Origin: Paludibacteraceae bacterium
Lineage (GTDB): Bacteria; Bacteroidota; Bacteroidia; Bacteroidales; Paludibacteraceae
Length of the DNA: 64,000 bases
Direction: 5' to 3'
Assembly: GCA_017962005.1 (NCBI GenBank)
Contig: JAGCWE010000087.1
Span: forward strand, 1-64,000
Positions 32,303 to 41,989 of the stretch are shown here, piece after piece (position 1 is the stretch's first letter; each line of letters begins with the position of its first letter). A program made the translations under genes and the position numbers. The notes under the pieces are model-generated. The model had not been told where the DNA came from. It saw only the letters and a list, made by a program, of their open reading frames with translations, and searched no databases.

Positions 32303-34612
32303 TTACTTGATTTTGACGGTTGCGGTGCCGCGGATGTCGTTCACGTTGGCGGCAACCATAATCTGATAGTCACCGGCAGCAACATCCCAACCGTGCTTCT
32401 CCTCACTCCACGACGCCAAGTCGGACTTGCGGATCTCCATCGTCAGCGTCTCCTTCTCACCCGCCTGCAACAGACGGGTCTTGGCAAACGCCCGCAGTTC
32501 CTTGGCAGGCTTGTCCATACCGCCCTCCGGCGCATGAACATACACCTGCACAACCTCCTTGCCCGCCACCTTGCCGGTGTTGGTAACCGTGACGGTAACG
32601 GTCAGCACGTCGTTCTGCATTTTCACCTTCGGCTGGCCGTACTCGAACTGAGTGTAACTCAAGCCGAAACCGAACGGATACGCCACCTGCTTGTTATAGG
32701 TGTCGAAATAACGGTAGCCGACATAGATGCCCTCCTCGTGGTTGGTATAGGTGATGCCCTTGATGGGACGACGGCGCTGCTGCAGACGCTGGTAGGAATA
32801 CATGTCGTAATCCTGCGGGAAATTGCGGGTGGACCAGTGGTCATAGACCGACACAGGCCACGTCATGGTCAGTCTGCCGCTGGGGCTGACCTTGCCGGTC
32901 AGCACGTCCGCCACGGCGTTGCCACCCTCCTGTCCGGGCTGCCACGCCATGAGAATAGCGTCCACCTTGTCACGCCACGAGACGGTCTCAATGACCGAGC
33001 CGGAGTTGATGACCACAATGACGGGCTTGTTCTGCTCGTGGAAGACGTCGCTGACGCGCTGAATCATCGTCTGCTCGAGGTCGGTGAGCGTGAACTCGCC
33101 GTCAATCTGGCGGTCGATGCCCTCACCCGCCTGACGGGCGATGGTGATAATAGCCGCCGACGCCTCCTCCGCCTCGTGACGGATGCAACGCTCAGTAATC
33201 TCTATCTCGTCCAGTTTGGGCTGTCCCTGGTCGAGGAACCACATCAAGGGGTTCTTGTCCACCATGAGTTTGACGCGCGCATACTGCACGTACTTCTGAT
33301 AGATATCGGTGAGAACGGGCGTGGTCGCAATGCCCTGCGCCTTCAGTCCGGAAACCATATCCACCACCTTCTCCACATTGACGCAGCCCGAGCCGACACC
33401 TCCAGAGAGGAAATCGTAACTGTTCACGCCGAAGAGGGCGACGGTGTCCCTGCCCGTGGTGCGCATGGGCAGCACGCCGTTGTTCTTGAGCAGCACCATA
33501 CCCTCGGTGCTTGTCTGGCGTGTGATAGCGGCATGCGCCTTCCTGTCAGGGGACTCGCTGTAACGGTAGTTCTTGAAACGCGGTGTCTTGACGATGAACT
33601 CAAGCATACGGCGCACACTGCGGTCGAGGTCCGCCATAGGGAGACGGCCGTCGCTGACCGCCGAAAGGATGTCCTCGACCTGCACGGGATAGCCCGGCAT
33701 CATCAGGTCGTTGCCCGACTTGACGGCATCCTCCACAGGGAGGTCGGGACGCTTGCCAATCCAGTCGGTCATAACGATGCCGTTGAAGCCCCAGTCGTCG
33801 CGCAAGATGTCAGTGAGCAGCAGTTTGTTGCACTGCGCATAGACACCGTTCACGCGGTTGTACGCCGACATGATGCACCACGGATGTGACTCACGTACCA
33901 TTTTCTCAAATCCGCGCAGGTAAATCTCGTGCAGCGCCCTCTCGCTGACCTGTTCGTCCACGCTGAAACGCTCGGTCTCCTGCGAATTGACGGCATAGTG
34001 CTTGGGGCAGGCACCCACTCCCTGCGACTGGATACCCTTGACCAAAGCGGTGCCAATGACACCGGTCACATAGGGGTCCTCGCTATAATACTCGAAGTTG
34101 CGTCCGCACAAGGGGTTGCGGTGGATATTCATACCGGGGCCGAGGATGATGTCGCATCCGTACTCGTGGGTCTCGTTACCCATCGCCTTTCCGACCTCCT
34201 CCACCAGCGGTGCGTTCCACGTCGCCGCCAGACAACTCGCCACGGGGAAGCCCGTCGCGAAATACCGACGGCTGTCATCGGGACGCACGGAGTCGATATG
34301 CACACCGGCAGGTCCGTCGCAAGACAGCGTAGAGGGGATACCGAAACGAGGTATGGCATAGGTGACACCCGCCGCGCCATAGACGAACTGGGTCTGACGC
34401 CCCGCCGTGCCCGGCTCGTAGTCCTCATCCGCCACGCCCACCAAGAGACGCGCCTTCTCCTCCAAGGTCATGGCACGAAGCACAGCATCGATATTGTCCG
34501 CACTCAAGCGGACAGAAGACGACGGAACAACCGCAGCCGCCCCGTCCGCCATAACACAGCCCACCGACAACAAGGTCAGGGCCGCCAACGACAAAAAGAA
34601 CTTCTTATTCAT
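32303..34612 (-). CDS. glycoside hydrolase family 3 (beta-glucosidase type)
   Basis: Exported exo-acting glycosidase, likely releasing glucose or xylose from beta-linked oligosaccharides. A signal peptide with a possible lipobox (LLSVGC, Cys19) precedes the two GH3 domains. Diagnostic parts are CDGPAGVHIDS, GRNFEYYSEDPYVTG, CPKHYAVNSQE and the nucleophile Asp at about 283 in GIVMTDWIG. The second domain has VVINSGSVIETVSW and GQEGGNAVADVLTGKVSPSG. A C-terminal fibronectin III-like domain (FGFGLSYTQFEY) completes the 769 residues, the normal BglX length. It lies 15 bp after glgP, so the two glucan genes form an operon. Substrate specificity cannot be told. Confidence 0.92.
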   Translation of the reverse strand: MNKKFFLSLAALTLLSVGCVMADGAAAVVPSSSVRLSADNIDAVLRAMTLEEKARLLVGVADEDYEPGTAGRQTQFVYGAAGVTYAIPRFGIPSTLSCDGPAGVHIDSVRPDDSRRYFATGFPVASCLAATWNAPLVEEVGKAMGNETHEYGCDIILGPGMNIHRNPLCGRNFEYYSEDPYVTGVIGTALVKGIQSQGVGACPKHYAVNSQETERFSVDEQVSERALHEIYLRGFEKMVRESHPWCIMSAYNRVNGVYAQCNKLLLTDILRDDWGFNGIVMTDWIGKRPDLPVEDAVKSGNDLMMPGYPVQVEDILSAVSDGRLPMADLDRSVRRMLEFIVKTPRFKNYRYSESPDRKAHAAITRQTSTEGMVLLKNNGVLPMRTTGRDTVALFGVNSYDFLSGGVGSGCVNVEKVVDMVSGLKAQGIATTPVLTDIYQKYVQYARVKLMVDKNPLMWFLDQGQPKLDEIEITERCIRHEAEEASAAIITIARQAGEGIDRQIDGEFTLTDLEQTMIQRVSDVFHEQNKPVIVVINSGSVIETVSWRDKVDAILMAWQPGQEGGNAVADVLTGKVSPSGRLTMTWPVSVYDHWSTRNFPQDYDMYSYQRLQQRRRPIKGITYTNHEEGIYVGYRYFDTYNKQVAYPFGFGLSYTQFEYGQPKVKMQNDVLTVTVTVTNTGKVAGKEVVQVYVHAPEGGMDKPAKELRAFAKTRLLQAGEKETLTMEIRKSDLASWSEEKHGWDVAAGDYQIMVAANVNDIRGTATVKIK

Positions 34613-34627
34613 ATCTGTAATCTGTTT

Positions 34628-37198
34628 TTAACCAATCCAACGCACATAGCAGAAATCCATGCGGTGCGGGAGCAGGTCGTTCTTGGGATACATACGCAGA
34701 CCAAAACGCATCGCACCCGCATAGTCGAGACGGTACTCGATGGCAAACGTCAAGCGCGAACCCTCGGAAGCAACCAGTTCCAACGGACGCACGTCATAGA
34801 GCTTGTCGTTGTTGTGCTGCGAAGTGCGTACCGCCACGAGGTCAATGCCCAAACCCTTGTCGTTCAGGTCGTGGGTGTCCAGCACCACCTCAATCCTGTA
34901 GGTCTCGCCGACACTGGGCTGGTGGTGAACCAAATCGCCGGACTTCACAGAAAGCACCTCTATATCGTCCCAATGGGAAGCCATGTTCTCCTTCCAAGCG
35001 GCAATGGAGCGCGCGACCTTGTAGTCCTCCGCCGCCAACAGGGCGTGACGACGGGCGAGTTTGTTGTAGAACTTGTCGAAGTAGTCGTCCATCATGCGCT
35101 TGGTGGTGAAGCGGGGCGTAATCTTGGTGATGGAGTTCTTGATGACCTGAATCCAACGGGGAGAATAACCCTCGTCGTTCTTGTCATAGTACATCGGGAT
35201 AATCTCGTTCTCCAACAACTGATAGATGGTGGCGGCATCCAACTGGTCCTGGTGCGCCTGGTTCTCGTAGGTGCGCTTGTCGGTCAATGCCCAACCTGCA
35301 CCTTCCACGTACCCTTCCTTCCACCAACCGTCCAAGACGGAGAAGTTGAGCACGCCGTTCATCTGGGCCTTCTCACCGCTGGTACCACTCGCCTCCAACG
35401 GGCGGGTCGGGGTGTTGAGCCATATATCCACGCCGCTGACCAGACGCTTCGCCAGACGCATGTCGTAGTTCTCAAGGAAGATAATCTTGCCGAGGAACTC
35501 GGGCATACGGCTCACCTCGATGATGCGCTTGATAAGCCCCTGACCGGCACCGTCGGCAGGATGCGCCTTGCCCGTGAAGAGGAACTGCACGGGGTAATCA
35601 GGGTTGTTGACCAGACGCTTGAGACGCTCCAAGTCGTTGAAGAGCAAGTGGGCGCGCTTGTAGGTGGCAAAACGACGTCCGAAACCGATAATCAGGTTCT
35701 TCGCCTTCATCTCGTTCACCGCCTTGACGATACGGGCGGGGTCGCCCTGCGACTTCATCCAGTCGTCACGGAACTTCTCACGGATATAGTCAATGAGTTT
35801 CACTTTCAGGCTCATACGGGTGTTCCAAATCACCTCGTCGGGCAGGTCCTGATAGGGCTTCCACATCTCGGGGTTCGACTGGTCATGCCACCAGTTCTTC
35901 GGGAAGGTCTTCTGGTACAACGCCTTCCAGTCGGACGCCGCCCACGTGGGCATGTGCACGCCGTTGGTCACATAGCCGACATGCAGTTCCTCGGGGAAAT
36001 AGCCCTGCCAGATGGGCGCGAACATCTTGCGGCTGACCTCGCCGTGCAGTTCACTCACGCCGTTCGCCTCCTGACAGGTGTTGAGCGCAAAGACAGACAT
36101 AGAGAACTTCTCGTTGTTGTCCTCGGGGTTCTGCCTGCCCAGACCTATCAGGTCCTTCCACTCGATACCCAGTTTGGCGGCATAGTCGCCCATATACTTG
36201 TAGAAGAGTCCCTCCTCGAAGTAGTCGTGACCGGCGGGAACAGGCGTGTGGCACGTGTACAAGCCTGACGAACGAACCACCTCAAGAGCCTCGTTGAAGT
36301 TCAGATGCTCCTCCTGCACCAAATCCACCAGACGCTGCAAGCCCATCAAGGCCGCGTGCCCCTCGTTGCAGTGGTACACGTCTTTCTTGATGCCCAGTTT
36401 CTTGAGGGTCAGCATACCGCCGATGCCGAGCAGAATCTCCTGCTTGATGCGGTTCTCCCAGTCGCCACCGTAGAGCTGGTGGGTAATCTGACGGTCCCAC
36501 TCGGAGTTCAACTCGTTGTCCGTATCCAGGAGGTAGAGCGAGATACGCCCCACCGCCACCTTCCACAGATAGGCATAGACCGTGCGCTCGGGATAAGGCA
36601 CCTCGATGACCATCGGGCGGCCGTCCGGCTCCTTGACCTGCGTGAGAGGGAGGTTGTTGAAGTTCTGCGCCTCGTAGTTGGCTATCTGCTGGCCTTCAGG
36701 CGACAGGGTCTGTGTGAAGTAGCCATAGCGGTAGAGGAAACCGATGGCGGTCATGTCAATGTTCTGGTCGGACGCCTCCTTGAGGTAGTCACCCGCCAAG
36801 ATGCCCAGACCGCCGGAATAAATCTTCAGGATATGGGTCAGTCCGTACTCCATCGAAAAATAGGCGACAGAAGGCTTCTTCGTGTCAGGCTTCACGTCCA
36901 TATAGGTCCGGAAATCCTTGTACGTACTGTCCAACTGCCGCATAAAACTTTTGTCCTGAGCGAGTTCCATCATCTTTTCGTAGCCCATAATATTGAGCAA
37001 CATAATCGGATTGGACTGCGCCTTGTGCCATACATCAAGGTCTATATAACGGAAGATGTTCTTGGCATCACTGTTCCATACCCACCACAGATTGTATGCA
37101 ATTTCCTGCAATTTCTTCAAACTCTCCGGGAGATTGGCCTGAACCGTCACGTCCTTCCACGAAGGCTGGTTCACGTTGTTCACTTTGATTTTAGTCAT
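34628..37198 (-). CDS. glgP: alpha-glucan (glycogen/maltodextrin) phosphorylase
   Basis: Releases glucose-1-phosphate from alpha-1,4-glucans with pyridoxal phosphate. The 856 residues belong to the short alpha-glucan family phosphorylase type, without the N-terminal extension of animal enzymes. It opens with [19 protein letters not shown] and has [22 protein letters not shown]-type [34 protein letters not shown] and the PLP-binding Lys at about 610 in [14 protein letters not shown]. It heads a two-gene operon with the GH3 enzyme and has a consensus promoter. No glycogen-synthesis genes are in the window. Confidence 0.95.
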   Translation of the reverse strand: MTKIKVNNVNQPSWKDVTVQANLPESLKKLQEIAYNLWWVWNSDAKNIFRYIDLDVWHKAQSNPIMLLNIMGYEKMMELAQDKSFMRQLDSTYKDFRTYMDVKPDTKKPSVAYFSMEYGLTHILKIYSGGLGILAGDYLKEASDQNIDMTAIGFLYRYGYFTQTLSPEGQQIANYEAQNFNNLPLTQVKEPDGRPMVIEVPYPERTVYAYLWKVAVGRISLYLLDTDNELNSEWDRQITHQLYGGDWENRIKQEILLGIGGMLTLKKLGIKKDVYHCNEGHAALMGLQRLVDLVQEEHLNFNEALEVVRSSGLYTCHTPVPAGHDYFEEGLFYKYMGDYAAKLGIEWKDLIGLGRQNPEDNNEKFSMSVFALNTCQEANGVSELHGEVSRKMFAPIWQGYFPEELHVGYVTNGVHMPTWAASDWKALYQKTFPKNWWHDQSNPEMWKPYQDLPDEVIWNTRMSLKVKLIDYIREKFRDDWMKSQGDPARIVKAVNEMKAKNLIIGFGRRFATYKRAHLLFNDLERLKRLVNNPDYPVQFLFTGKAHPADGAGQGLIKRIIEVSRMPEFLGKIIFLENYDMRLAKRLVSGVDIWLNTPTRPLEASGTSGEKAQMNGVLNFSVLDGWWKEGYVEGAGWALTDKRTYENQAHQDQLDAATIYQLLENEIIPMYYDKNDEGYSPRWIQVIKNSITKITPRFTTKRMMDDYFDKFYNKLARRHALLAAEDYKVARSIAAWKENMASHWDDIEVLSVKSGDLVHHQPSVGETYRIEVVLDTHDLNDKGLGIDLVAVRTSQHNNDKLYDVRPLELVASEGSRLTFAIEYRLDYAGAMRFGLRMYPKNDLLPHRMDFCYVRWIG

Positions 37199-37280
37199 AC
37201 TATTGATTGAATGATTTAATTGTCTGTCAGTTTTACGGTTATCAGATTGTATTTTCCACTACTAAACGTGCAAAAAACGT

Positions 37281-37313
37281 GCAAAGGTACGCTTAAAATT
37301 GTTTGTATCCAAA
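37281..37313 (-). promoter_or_regulatory. glgP promoter
   Basis: On the minus strand: TTTG (37313-37310), 20-base spacer, TACCTTTGC (37289-37281), a perfect consensus. It overlaps the divergent RNB-gene promoter by about 15 bp. Confidence 0.85.
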
Positions 37314-37330
37314 TTTTGGCTTACTTTTGC
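37298..37330 (+). promoter_or_regulatory. RNB nuclease promoter (near-leaderless)
   Basis: TTG at 37299-37301, 20-base spacer, TACTTTTGC at 37322-37330. The -7 box ends only seven bases before the ATG at 37338, so the transcript has almost no leader. The longer frame from 37299 begins inside the promoter and is excluded. Confidence 0.8.
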
Positions 37331-37337
37331 GCGAATT

Positions 37338-38744
37338 ATGGCAATTACAGAACAGGAAATACTCCGCCGGCGCGACTTCCGCGATGCACTCACATTCACC
37401 ATTGACCCCACCGAAGCCAAAGACTTTGATGACGCGCTTTCGTTCGAGAAAAAAGAGGACGGCAATTTCCGCATCGGCGTACACATAGCCGATGTGACGC
37501 ATTACGTCCTGCCCGGAGACGACATCGACCTCCAGGCCTACGACAAAGCCACCAGCGTCTATCTGGTGGACAAGGTGATTCCGATGCTCCCCGAAGAACT
37601 GTGCAACGACCTGTGCTCCCTGCGGCCGGGCGAGGACAAATTATGCATGTCCGTCCTCTTCGACATCAACCCGCAGGCACAAGTCCTCCGCACCAAGGTG
37701 TGCCGCACGGTCATTCTCTCCGATTTCCGGCTCACCTACGAACAGGCACAGGACCTGCTGGACGGCAAGTCTGTACAGAACCTTCCGAATCCGCAGAAGG
37801 TGTCCCTTTTGAGCGAAGCCCTGACTACGCTTAACGGTCTGGCCCTTATCCTTCGGCACGAGAGAGAGAAACAGGGCGCACTGGTCATGGAGCAGGACGA
37901 GGTACACTTCCGGCTTGACGAGCAGGGCAATCCCGTTGAGGTATATTTCACCCCGCCAATGGATGCCAACCACCTGATTGAGGAGTTCATGCTGCTCGCC
38001 AACCGCACCATCGCCGAACAGATGTCACGTACAGGCAAGACGATGGTCTATCGCGTGCACGACAAGCCGAACGAGGAGAAGCTGGAGACACTGGCACGCT
38101 TCAAGAAGCGGATGGGCGACCGCCTGCCCGCCTACACGGAACAACTGCTCACCATCCGCGCCATGGCGAAAGCCGTCTATTCGACCCATAACATAGGACA
38201 CTACGGGCTGGCGTTCGACTACTACACGCATTTCACCTCCCCTATCCGCCGATACCCCGACATGATGGTTCACCGCATCGTGGCACGATACCTGCTGGGC
38301 GAACGCAAGAAAGTAGGCGATTACGACCTGGAAGACGCGTGCAAGCACTGCTCCGAACAGGAACAAGCCGCAGCACAAGCTGAAAGAGACTCAATAAAGG
38401 AAATGCAGGCACGGTGGATAACCCAGCACGTAGGAGAGGAATTCGACGGATATATTTCCGGCGTGACCGACTTCGGACTGTTCGTCACACTGAACGACTC
38501 ACGATGTGACGGACTCATCCCCATCAACACGCTCTGCCCGGGCATGTTCCTGCACTATGACGAGAAGAACTGCTGCCTGACCGCCTCACGAAACGCACAA
38601 AGGCACAGCCGGAAATCCGCCGGAAAGGGCGACAAATCCTCCGAGCGTGTATTCACGCTTGGCGACCCCGTCCGCGTCCGGTGCGTGAGGGCGGACATAC
38701 TGCTCAGACAAATAGATTTCCGACTGGTTGATGACCAACAATAA
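37338..38744 (+). CDS. RNB-domain ribonuclease, RNase R-like but lacking the N-terminal OB domains
   Basis: 3'-5' exoribonuclease of the RNase II/R family. The 468 residues begin directly at the RNB domain. Metal-binding Asp residues 23, 29, 31 and 32 lie in TIDPTEAKDFDDALSF. The later GHYGLAFDYYTHFTSPIRRYPD is the conserved 3'-end clamp region. A C-terminal S1 domain follows (FDGYISGVTDFGLFVTL, about residues 372-430), then a basic tail. Ordinary RNase R has some 200-250 more residues with two cold-shock domains in front; here glgP and a promoter occupy that place, so the short form is real and not a sequence-edge effect. It is the first gene of a long plus-strand run. Confidence 0.88.
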   Translation: MAITEQEILRRRDFRDALTFTIDPTEAKDFDDALSFEKKEDGNFRIGVHIADVTHYVLPGDDIDLQAYDKATSVYLVDKVIPMLPEELCNDLCSLRPGEDKLCMSVLFDINPQAQVLRTKVCRTVILSDFRLTYEQAQDLLDGKSVQNLPNPQKVSLLSEALTTLNGLALILRHEREKQGALVMEQDEVHFRLDEQGNPVEVYFTPPMDANHLIEEFMLLANRTIAEQMSRTGKTMVYRVHDKPNEEKLETLARFKKRMGDRLPAYTEQLLTIRAMAKAVYSTHNIGHYGLAFDYYTHFTSPIRRYPDMMVHRIVARYLLGERKKVGDYDLEDACKHCSEQEQAAAQAERDSIKEMQARWITQHVGEEFDGYISGVTDFGLFVTLNDSRCDGLIPINTLCPGMFLHYDEKNCCLTASRNAQRHSRKSAGKGDKSSERVFTLGDPVRVRCVRADILLRQIDFRLVDDQQ

Positions 38745-38754
38745 CCCATTTCCG

Positions 38755-39480
38755 ATGCGCCGTACGCTCCTTCATATTCTCTGTCTGTTGATGCTAACAG
38801 CGTCCCTCCACGCCGAACGCATCACACTGCGCTCAGGCAAACATCTGACAGGCAAAGTACTGGCACAGACCGAAGAGATACTCCTGTTCCAGACAGCAAC
38901 AGGGCAACGGTTCCAGTTCCCGTTGGGCGACATACAACGCATTGAAGAAGACATTGAGGAAGAGGCATCAGACGAAACCAAAAAGGAGGACACTTCCCGA
39001 CCTGTCGCCTTCCGCCTCGCCGTCTGCGCGGGTCTCTCCGCCGTCAGCGGCGAGAAATGCGGAGGAATGACCACGGCGGAACTGCAGATAGGGACGCGAC
39101 GCATTGCCGGGAAGGACATATTCCTGGGCGGAAGCGTGGGCTACGCCGGAGCATTTCTCTCTCCAACGGCACATTTCATCCCGCTTCAAGCCGTGGTGGC
39201 GGTGCCGATACCAATGACATCCTCCGAGAAATGCCGCGCCGAAGTGAACACTTCGTTCGGATATGCGTTGGCCACCAAAGGAAACAAAGGCGGACTGACC
39301 GGCTCGCTGAGTGCAGGCGCACGGTTCACACTCAAGAATAACGCCCTCTTTGTGGGCGGGACAGCGCAGTTCATACAAACAGGACGCGACAGGACAACCA
39401 TCATCGGAAATGACCTGTACACACACTCCGTCGGGACAACACTATGGCTCATCGGAGCGAAAACAGCATTGCAATTTTAA
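38755..39480 (+). CDS. secreted hypothetical protein, probable outer-membrane barrel
   Basis: No named family recognised. A signal peptide (MRRTLLHILCLLMLTASLHA) is followed by a short beta-rich element (ITLRSGKHLTGKVLAQTEE...FPLGDIQRIEE, about 22-65). This resembles the small strand-rich units that many Bacteroidota proteins carry before an outer-membrane domain. An acidic linker (EEDIEEEASDETKKE) comes next. The remaining 150 residues have alternating strands with Gly and aromatic residues and a terminal Phe (KTALQF), like an eight-strand barrel. ATG 38755 starts ten bases after the RNB stop. An upstream ATG at 38728 would overlap it by 17 bp. Confidence 0.6.
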   Translation: MRRTLLHILCLLMLTASLHAERITLRSGKHLTGKVLAQTEEILLFQTATGQRFQFPLGDIQRIEEDIEEEASDETKKEDTSRPVAFRLAVCAGLSAVSGEKCGGMTTAELQIGTRRIAGKDIFLGGSVGYAGAFLSPTAHFIPLQAVVAVPIPMTSSEKCRAEVNTSFGYALATKGNKGGLTGSLSAGARFTLKNNALFVGGTAQFIQTGRDRTTIIGNDLYTHSVGTTLWLIGAKTALQF

Positions 39481-39492
39481 CGCATCATCAAT

Positions 39493-40248
39493 ATGCAACA
39501 ACCAAACTTCGCCAACACGGAAGACCTGCTTCTTGTCATTTTAGCGGGCATCCTACCCGCCATTCTCCTTGTCGTTTACATCTACATCAAAGACAAGTAC
39601 CAGCGCGAGCCTGTATCACAAATTATCCGAGGATTCGCTTTCGGCATAGTGTCCGGCATTATCGCCCTTCTGCTGGAGATAGTCATCCAATGGATTATCG
39701 GCGTGATGCCCGAAGGATGGCAAGGAGCACTGATAGAAGCCTTTGTGGTGGCCGCCATCCCCGAAGAAGCAGCCAAACTGCTGATGCTCTATCTGCTGCT
39801 TCGCTCCAACCCCGCCTTTGATGAGCGGTTTGACGGGATTGTCTATGCCGTATGTGTAAGTATGGGATTCGCGGCAGCCGAAAACGTCGCCTACCTCATA
39901 GCGCACCAGGTATGGGTCCCCGTAGCCATCACAAGAGCCATCTTTGCCGTACCTGGGCATTTCCTGTTTGCCGTCGCTATGGGCTATTTCTATTCCAAAC
40001 TCTTCTTTGACGACTCTGGTCTGAAAACCGCCCTTGCCGTCTATCTGGTTCCCGTCCTCCTGCACGGCACATACGATGCGCTGCTGATGACCGCGAACGC
40101 CGAACCCGGATGGTCCACCACAGTGGTTATACTGTTCTATATCTTCTTCTTCCAGATGTTCAAGTACGGCAGGAAACGCATACAGAAGCAACTTGCCAAC
40201 GACCGTCGCGACCCCGCGCAACGTGCCTTTTACGCAGGAGAAGACTAA
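39493..40248 (+). CDS. prsW: PrsW family intramembrane metalloprotease
   Basis: Multi-pass inner-membrane protease of the CPBP/PrsW clan, which can start regulated proteolysis (for example of anti-sigma factors). Eight or so hydrophobic segments are seen in 251 residues. Active-site motifs are AAIPEEAAKLL (Glu91-Glu92), GFAAAENVAYL, and the metal-binding His residues in VPGHFLFAVAMGYF and LLHGTYDALL. Its last part runs close to the gldD start (4 bp gap). No anti-sigma factor gene is nearby, so its target is unknown. Confidence 0.9.
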   Translation: MQQPNFANTEDLLLVILAGILPAILLVVYIYIKDKYQREPVSQIIRGFAFGIVSGIIALLLEIVIQWIIGVMPEGWQGALIEAFVVAAIPEEAAKLLMLYLLLRSNPAFDERFDGIVYAVCVSMGFAAAENVAYLIAHQVWVPVAITRAIFAVPGHFLFAVAMGYFYSKLFFDDSGLKTALAVYLVPVLLHGTYDALLMTANAEPGWSTTVVILFYIFFFQMFKYGRKRIQKQLANDRRDPAQRAFYAGED

Positions 40249-40252
40249 CGAG

Positions 40253-40831
40253 ATGAAACGAACGGCAGTCATAGTGATCCTCATCGCCGTATTGGCATCC
40301 TGCTCCAAGCCGCCCGTACCCAAAGAGTACGGCTATTTCCGCATCGACCTGCCCAAACACACCTATACACCTTACAACGGCAACCAGAACGATGTCCCCA
40401 CCCTTCCCTATTCGTTCCTGCTTTCTGACTACGCGGAAGTGCAGTCGCACGAGGGTGGAAAGTATTGGATTGACATCCTCTACCCGCAATGGAATGCCAA
40501 GGTGCATTGCAGTTACCGTGCCATACAAGGCAATCTCAAGGAACTGTCAGACGACGCGATGGAGTTCGTCTACAAGCACACCATCAAGGCGTCCGCCATT
40601 CCCGAAAGGGCATACTCCAATCCTGATGAACAGGTATATGGACTGACCTTTGATTTTGCGGGGAATACAGCGACCACCATGCAGTTTGTCCTGACCGATT
40701 CGGTAAGGCACTTCTTCCGAGGTGCTGTCTATTTCAGCAACGTCCCCAATGAGGACAGCATAGCACCCGTCGCCGCATTCGTGAGAGAAGACATGCTGAC
40801 CCTGATCGAATCGTTCCGATGGAGGAAATGA
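40253..40831 (+). CDS. gldD: GldD-like lipoprotein
   Basis: Outer- or inner-membrane lipoprotein of the GldD family, needed for gliding in Flavobacterium johnsoniae and widespread in Bacteroidota. A signal peptide ends in the lipobox VLASC with Cys17. The mature protein opens PKEYGYFRIDLPKHTY, the family hallmark. Later it has YWIDILYPQWNAKVHCSY, GLTFDFAGNTATTMQFVLTDS and HFFRGAVYF. The frame is open from 40193, but only the ATG at 40253 gives the lipoprotein signal; this yields 192 residues. It is six bases before the GGGPS gene. Confidence 0.87.
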   Translation: MKRTAVIVILIAVLASCSKPPVPKEYGYFRIDLPKHTYTPYNGNQNDVPTLPYSFLLSDYAEVQSHEGGKYWIDILYPQWNAKVHCSYRAIQGNLKELSDDAMEFVYKHTIKASAIPERAYSNPDEQVYGLTFDFAGNTATTMQFVLTDSVRHFFRGAVYFSNVPNEDSIAPVAAFVREDMLTLIESFRWRK

Positions 40832-40837
40832 CCGCCC

Positions 40838-41542
40838 ATGAACGTAGAACAATACATAGCGCAACACAAGAGACTGTTAGCAGTGCTTGTCGATCCGGAA
40901 AAGCCGGCATCGGACACGAGTCTGCAGATGCGCGCCGAAGCGTCTGACCTGCTGTTTGTAGGCGGCAGCACCGCCACGCGGCAGATGACCGAAGAGACCG
41001 TCCGGCGGCTGAAAGACCTAACCGACAAGCCTGTTGTGCTGTTCCCCGGCACTCCGTTGCAGTTCACTCCGCAGGCGGATGCACTGCTGTTCCTATCCCT
41101 GTTGACCAGCCGCAACGCAGAGCACCTGATTGGACAGCAGATAGCCGTGGCACGGGAGGTTCGGGACTCGGGGATAGAGACGATACCGATGGGGTACATA
41201 TTGTTGGACGGCGGCCGACCAAGCAGTGTGCAACGCGTCACCGGCTCTACACCTCTGCCGCAGACGGACATCGAAGCCATCGTGGACACCGCCATAGCAG
41301 GCTGCCTGACCGGCAAGCGGCTCATCTATCTCGAGGCAGGCAGCGGTGCGGCTGTACCTGTGTGCCAAGAGGTGATACAAGCAGTCAAAGAGACTATCAA
41401 CGTGCCACTTATCGTAGGCGGAGGAATATGCAATCTTAAACAAATGGAACAGGCGTATCAGGCAGGAGCGGACATCGTGGTCATCGGCAACCACCTCGAA
41501 CAACACCCTGAGCAAGCCTCCTTATTCAGTACGGTACAATGA
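40838..41542 (+). CDS. geranylgeranylglyceryl phosphate synthase-family protein
   Basis: TIM-barrel prenyltransferase of the GGGPS/PcrB family, which joins a polyprenyl diphosphate to sn-glycerol-1-phosphate to make an ether lipid precursor. The 234 residues contain LLAVLVDPEKP (substrate-binding Asp), LLFVGGSTATR, LFPGTPLQFTPQADALLFLSLL, YILLDGG, IYLEAGSGA and VPLIVGGGICN...ADIVVIGNHLE, matching the archaeal and Bacteroidota group. The bacterial product and its purpose are not settled. It overlaps tadA by four bases. Confidence 0.92.
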   Translation: MNVEQYIAQHKRLLAVLVDPEKPASDTSLQMRAEASDLLFVGGSTATRQMTEETVRRLKDLTDKPVVLFPGTPLQFTPQADALLFLSLLTSRNAEHLIGQQIAVAREVRDSGIETIPMGYILLDGGRPSSVQRVTGSTPLPQTDIEAIVDTAIAGCLTGKRLIYLEAGSGAAVPVCQEVIQAVKETINVPLIVGGGICNLKQMEQAYQAGADIVVIGNHLEQHPEQASLFSTVQ

Positions 41543-41973
41543 GCGACGACGAGAGATATATGCAACTGGCTCTTGCCGAGGCCGACCGCGCATACGCAGC
41601 AGACGAGGTTCCTGTGGGATGCGTGATTGTGTGCGAAGGGCAAGTCATCGGCAGGGGGCATAACCTGACGGAGACCCTGCAGGACGTGACCGCTCACGCC
41701 GAGATGCAAGCCATCACGGCTGCGGCGCAGACATTGGGCGGCAAGTACCTGACCCAGTGTACGCTCTATGTCACCGTTGAGCCGTGCGCCATGTGCGCAG
41801 GAGCCATCGGCTGGGCACAGACAGCACGATTAGTCTATGGGGCAGACGACCCCAAACGCGGCTTCCAGACCTTTGCTCCCAAGGCGTTGCACCCCAAATG
41901 TACGGTAACAAAGGGCGTATTAGAAGACGAATGCCGAAAGCGTATGCAAACCTTCTTTGAGAAACACCGATAA
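41539..41973 (+). CDS. tadA: tRNA-specific adenosine deaminase
   Basis: Deaminates A34 to inosine in the anticodon of tRNA-Arg(ACG). The 144 residues show the zinc site His53 and catalytic Glu55 in HAEMQAI, and Cys83/Cys86 in PCAMCAGAI. The N-terminal part (YMQLALAEADRAYAADEVPVG) and KTTFETVF-type end are standard. The start overlaps the GGGPS gene by four bases (ATGA), so the two are coupled. Confidence 0.95.
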   Translation: MSDDERYMQLALAEADRAYAADEVPVGCVIVCEGQVIGRGHNLTETLQDVTAHAEMQAITAAAQTLGGKYLTQCTLYVTVEPCAMCAGAIGWAQTARLVYGADDPKRGFQTFAPKALHPKCTVTKGVLEDECRKRMQTFFEKHR

Positions 41974-41989
41974 ACAGACACCTGCCACT

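Noticed and set aside
33929..36268. A 779-codon open frame on the plus strand
   Set aside because: Lies opposite the GH3 and glgP genes, spans both, and has no recognisable domain or signal peptide.
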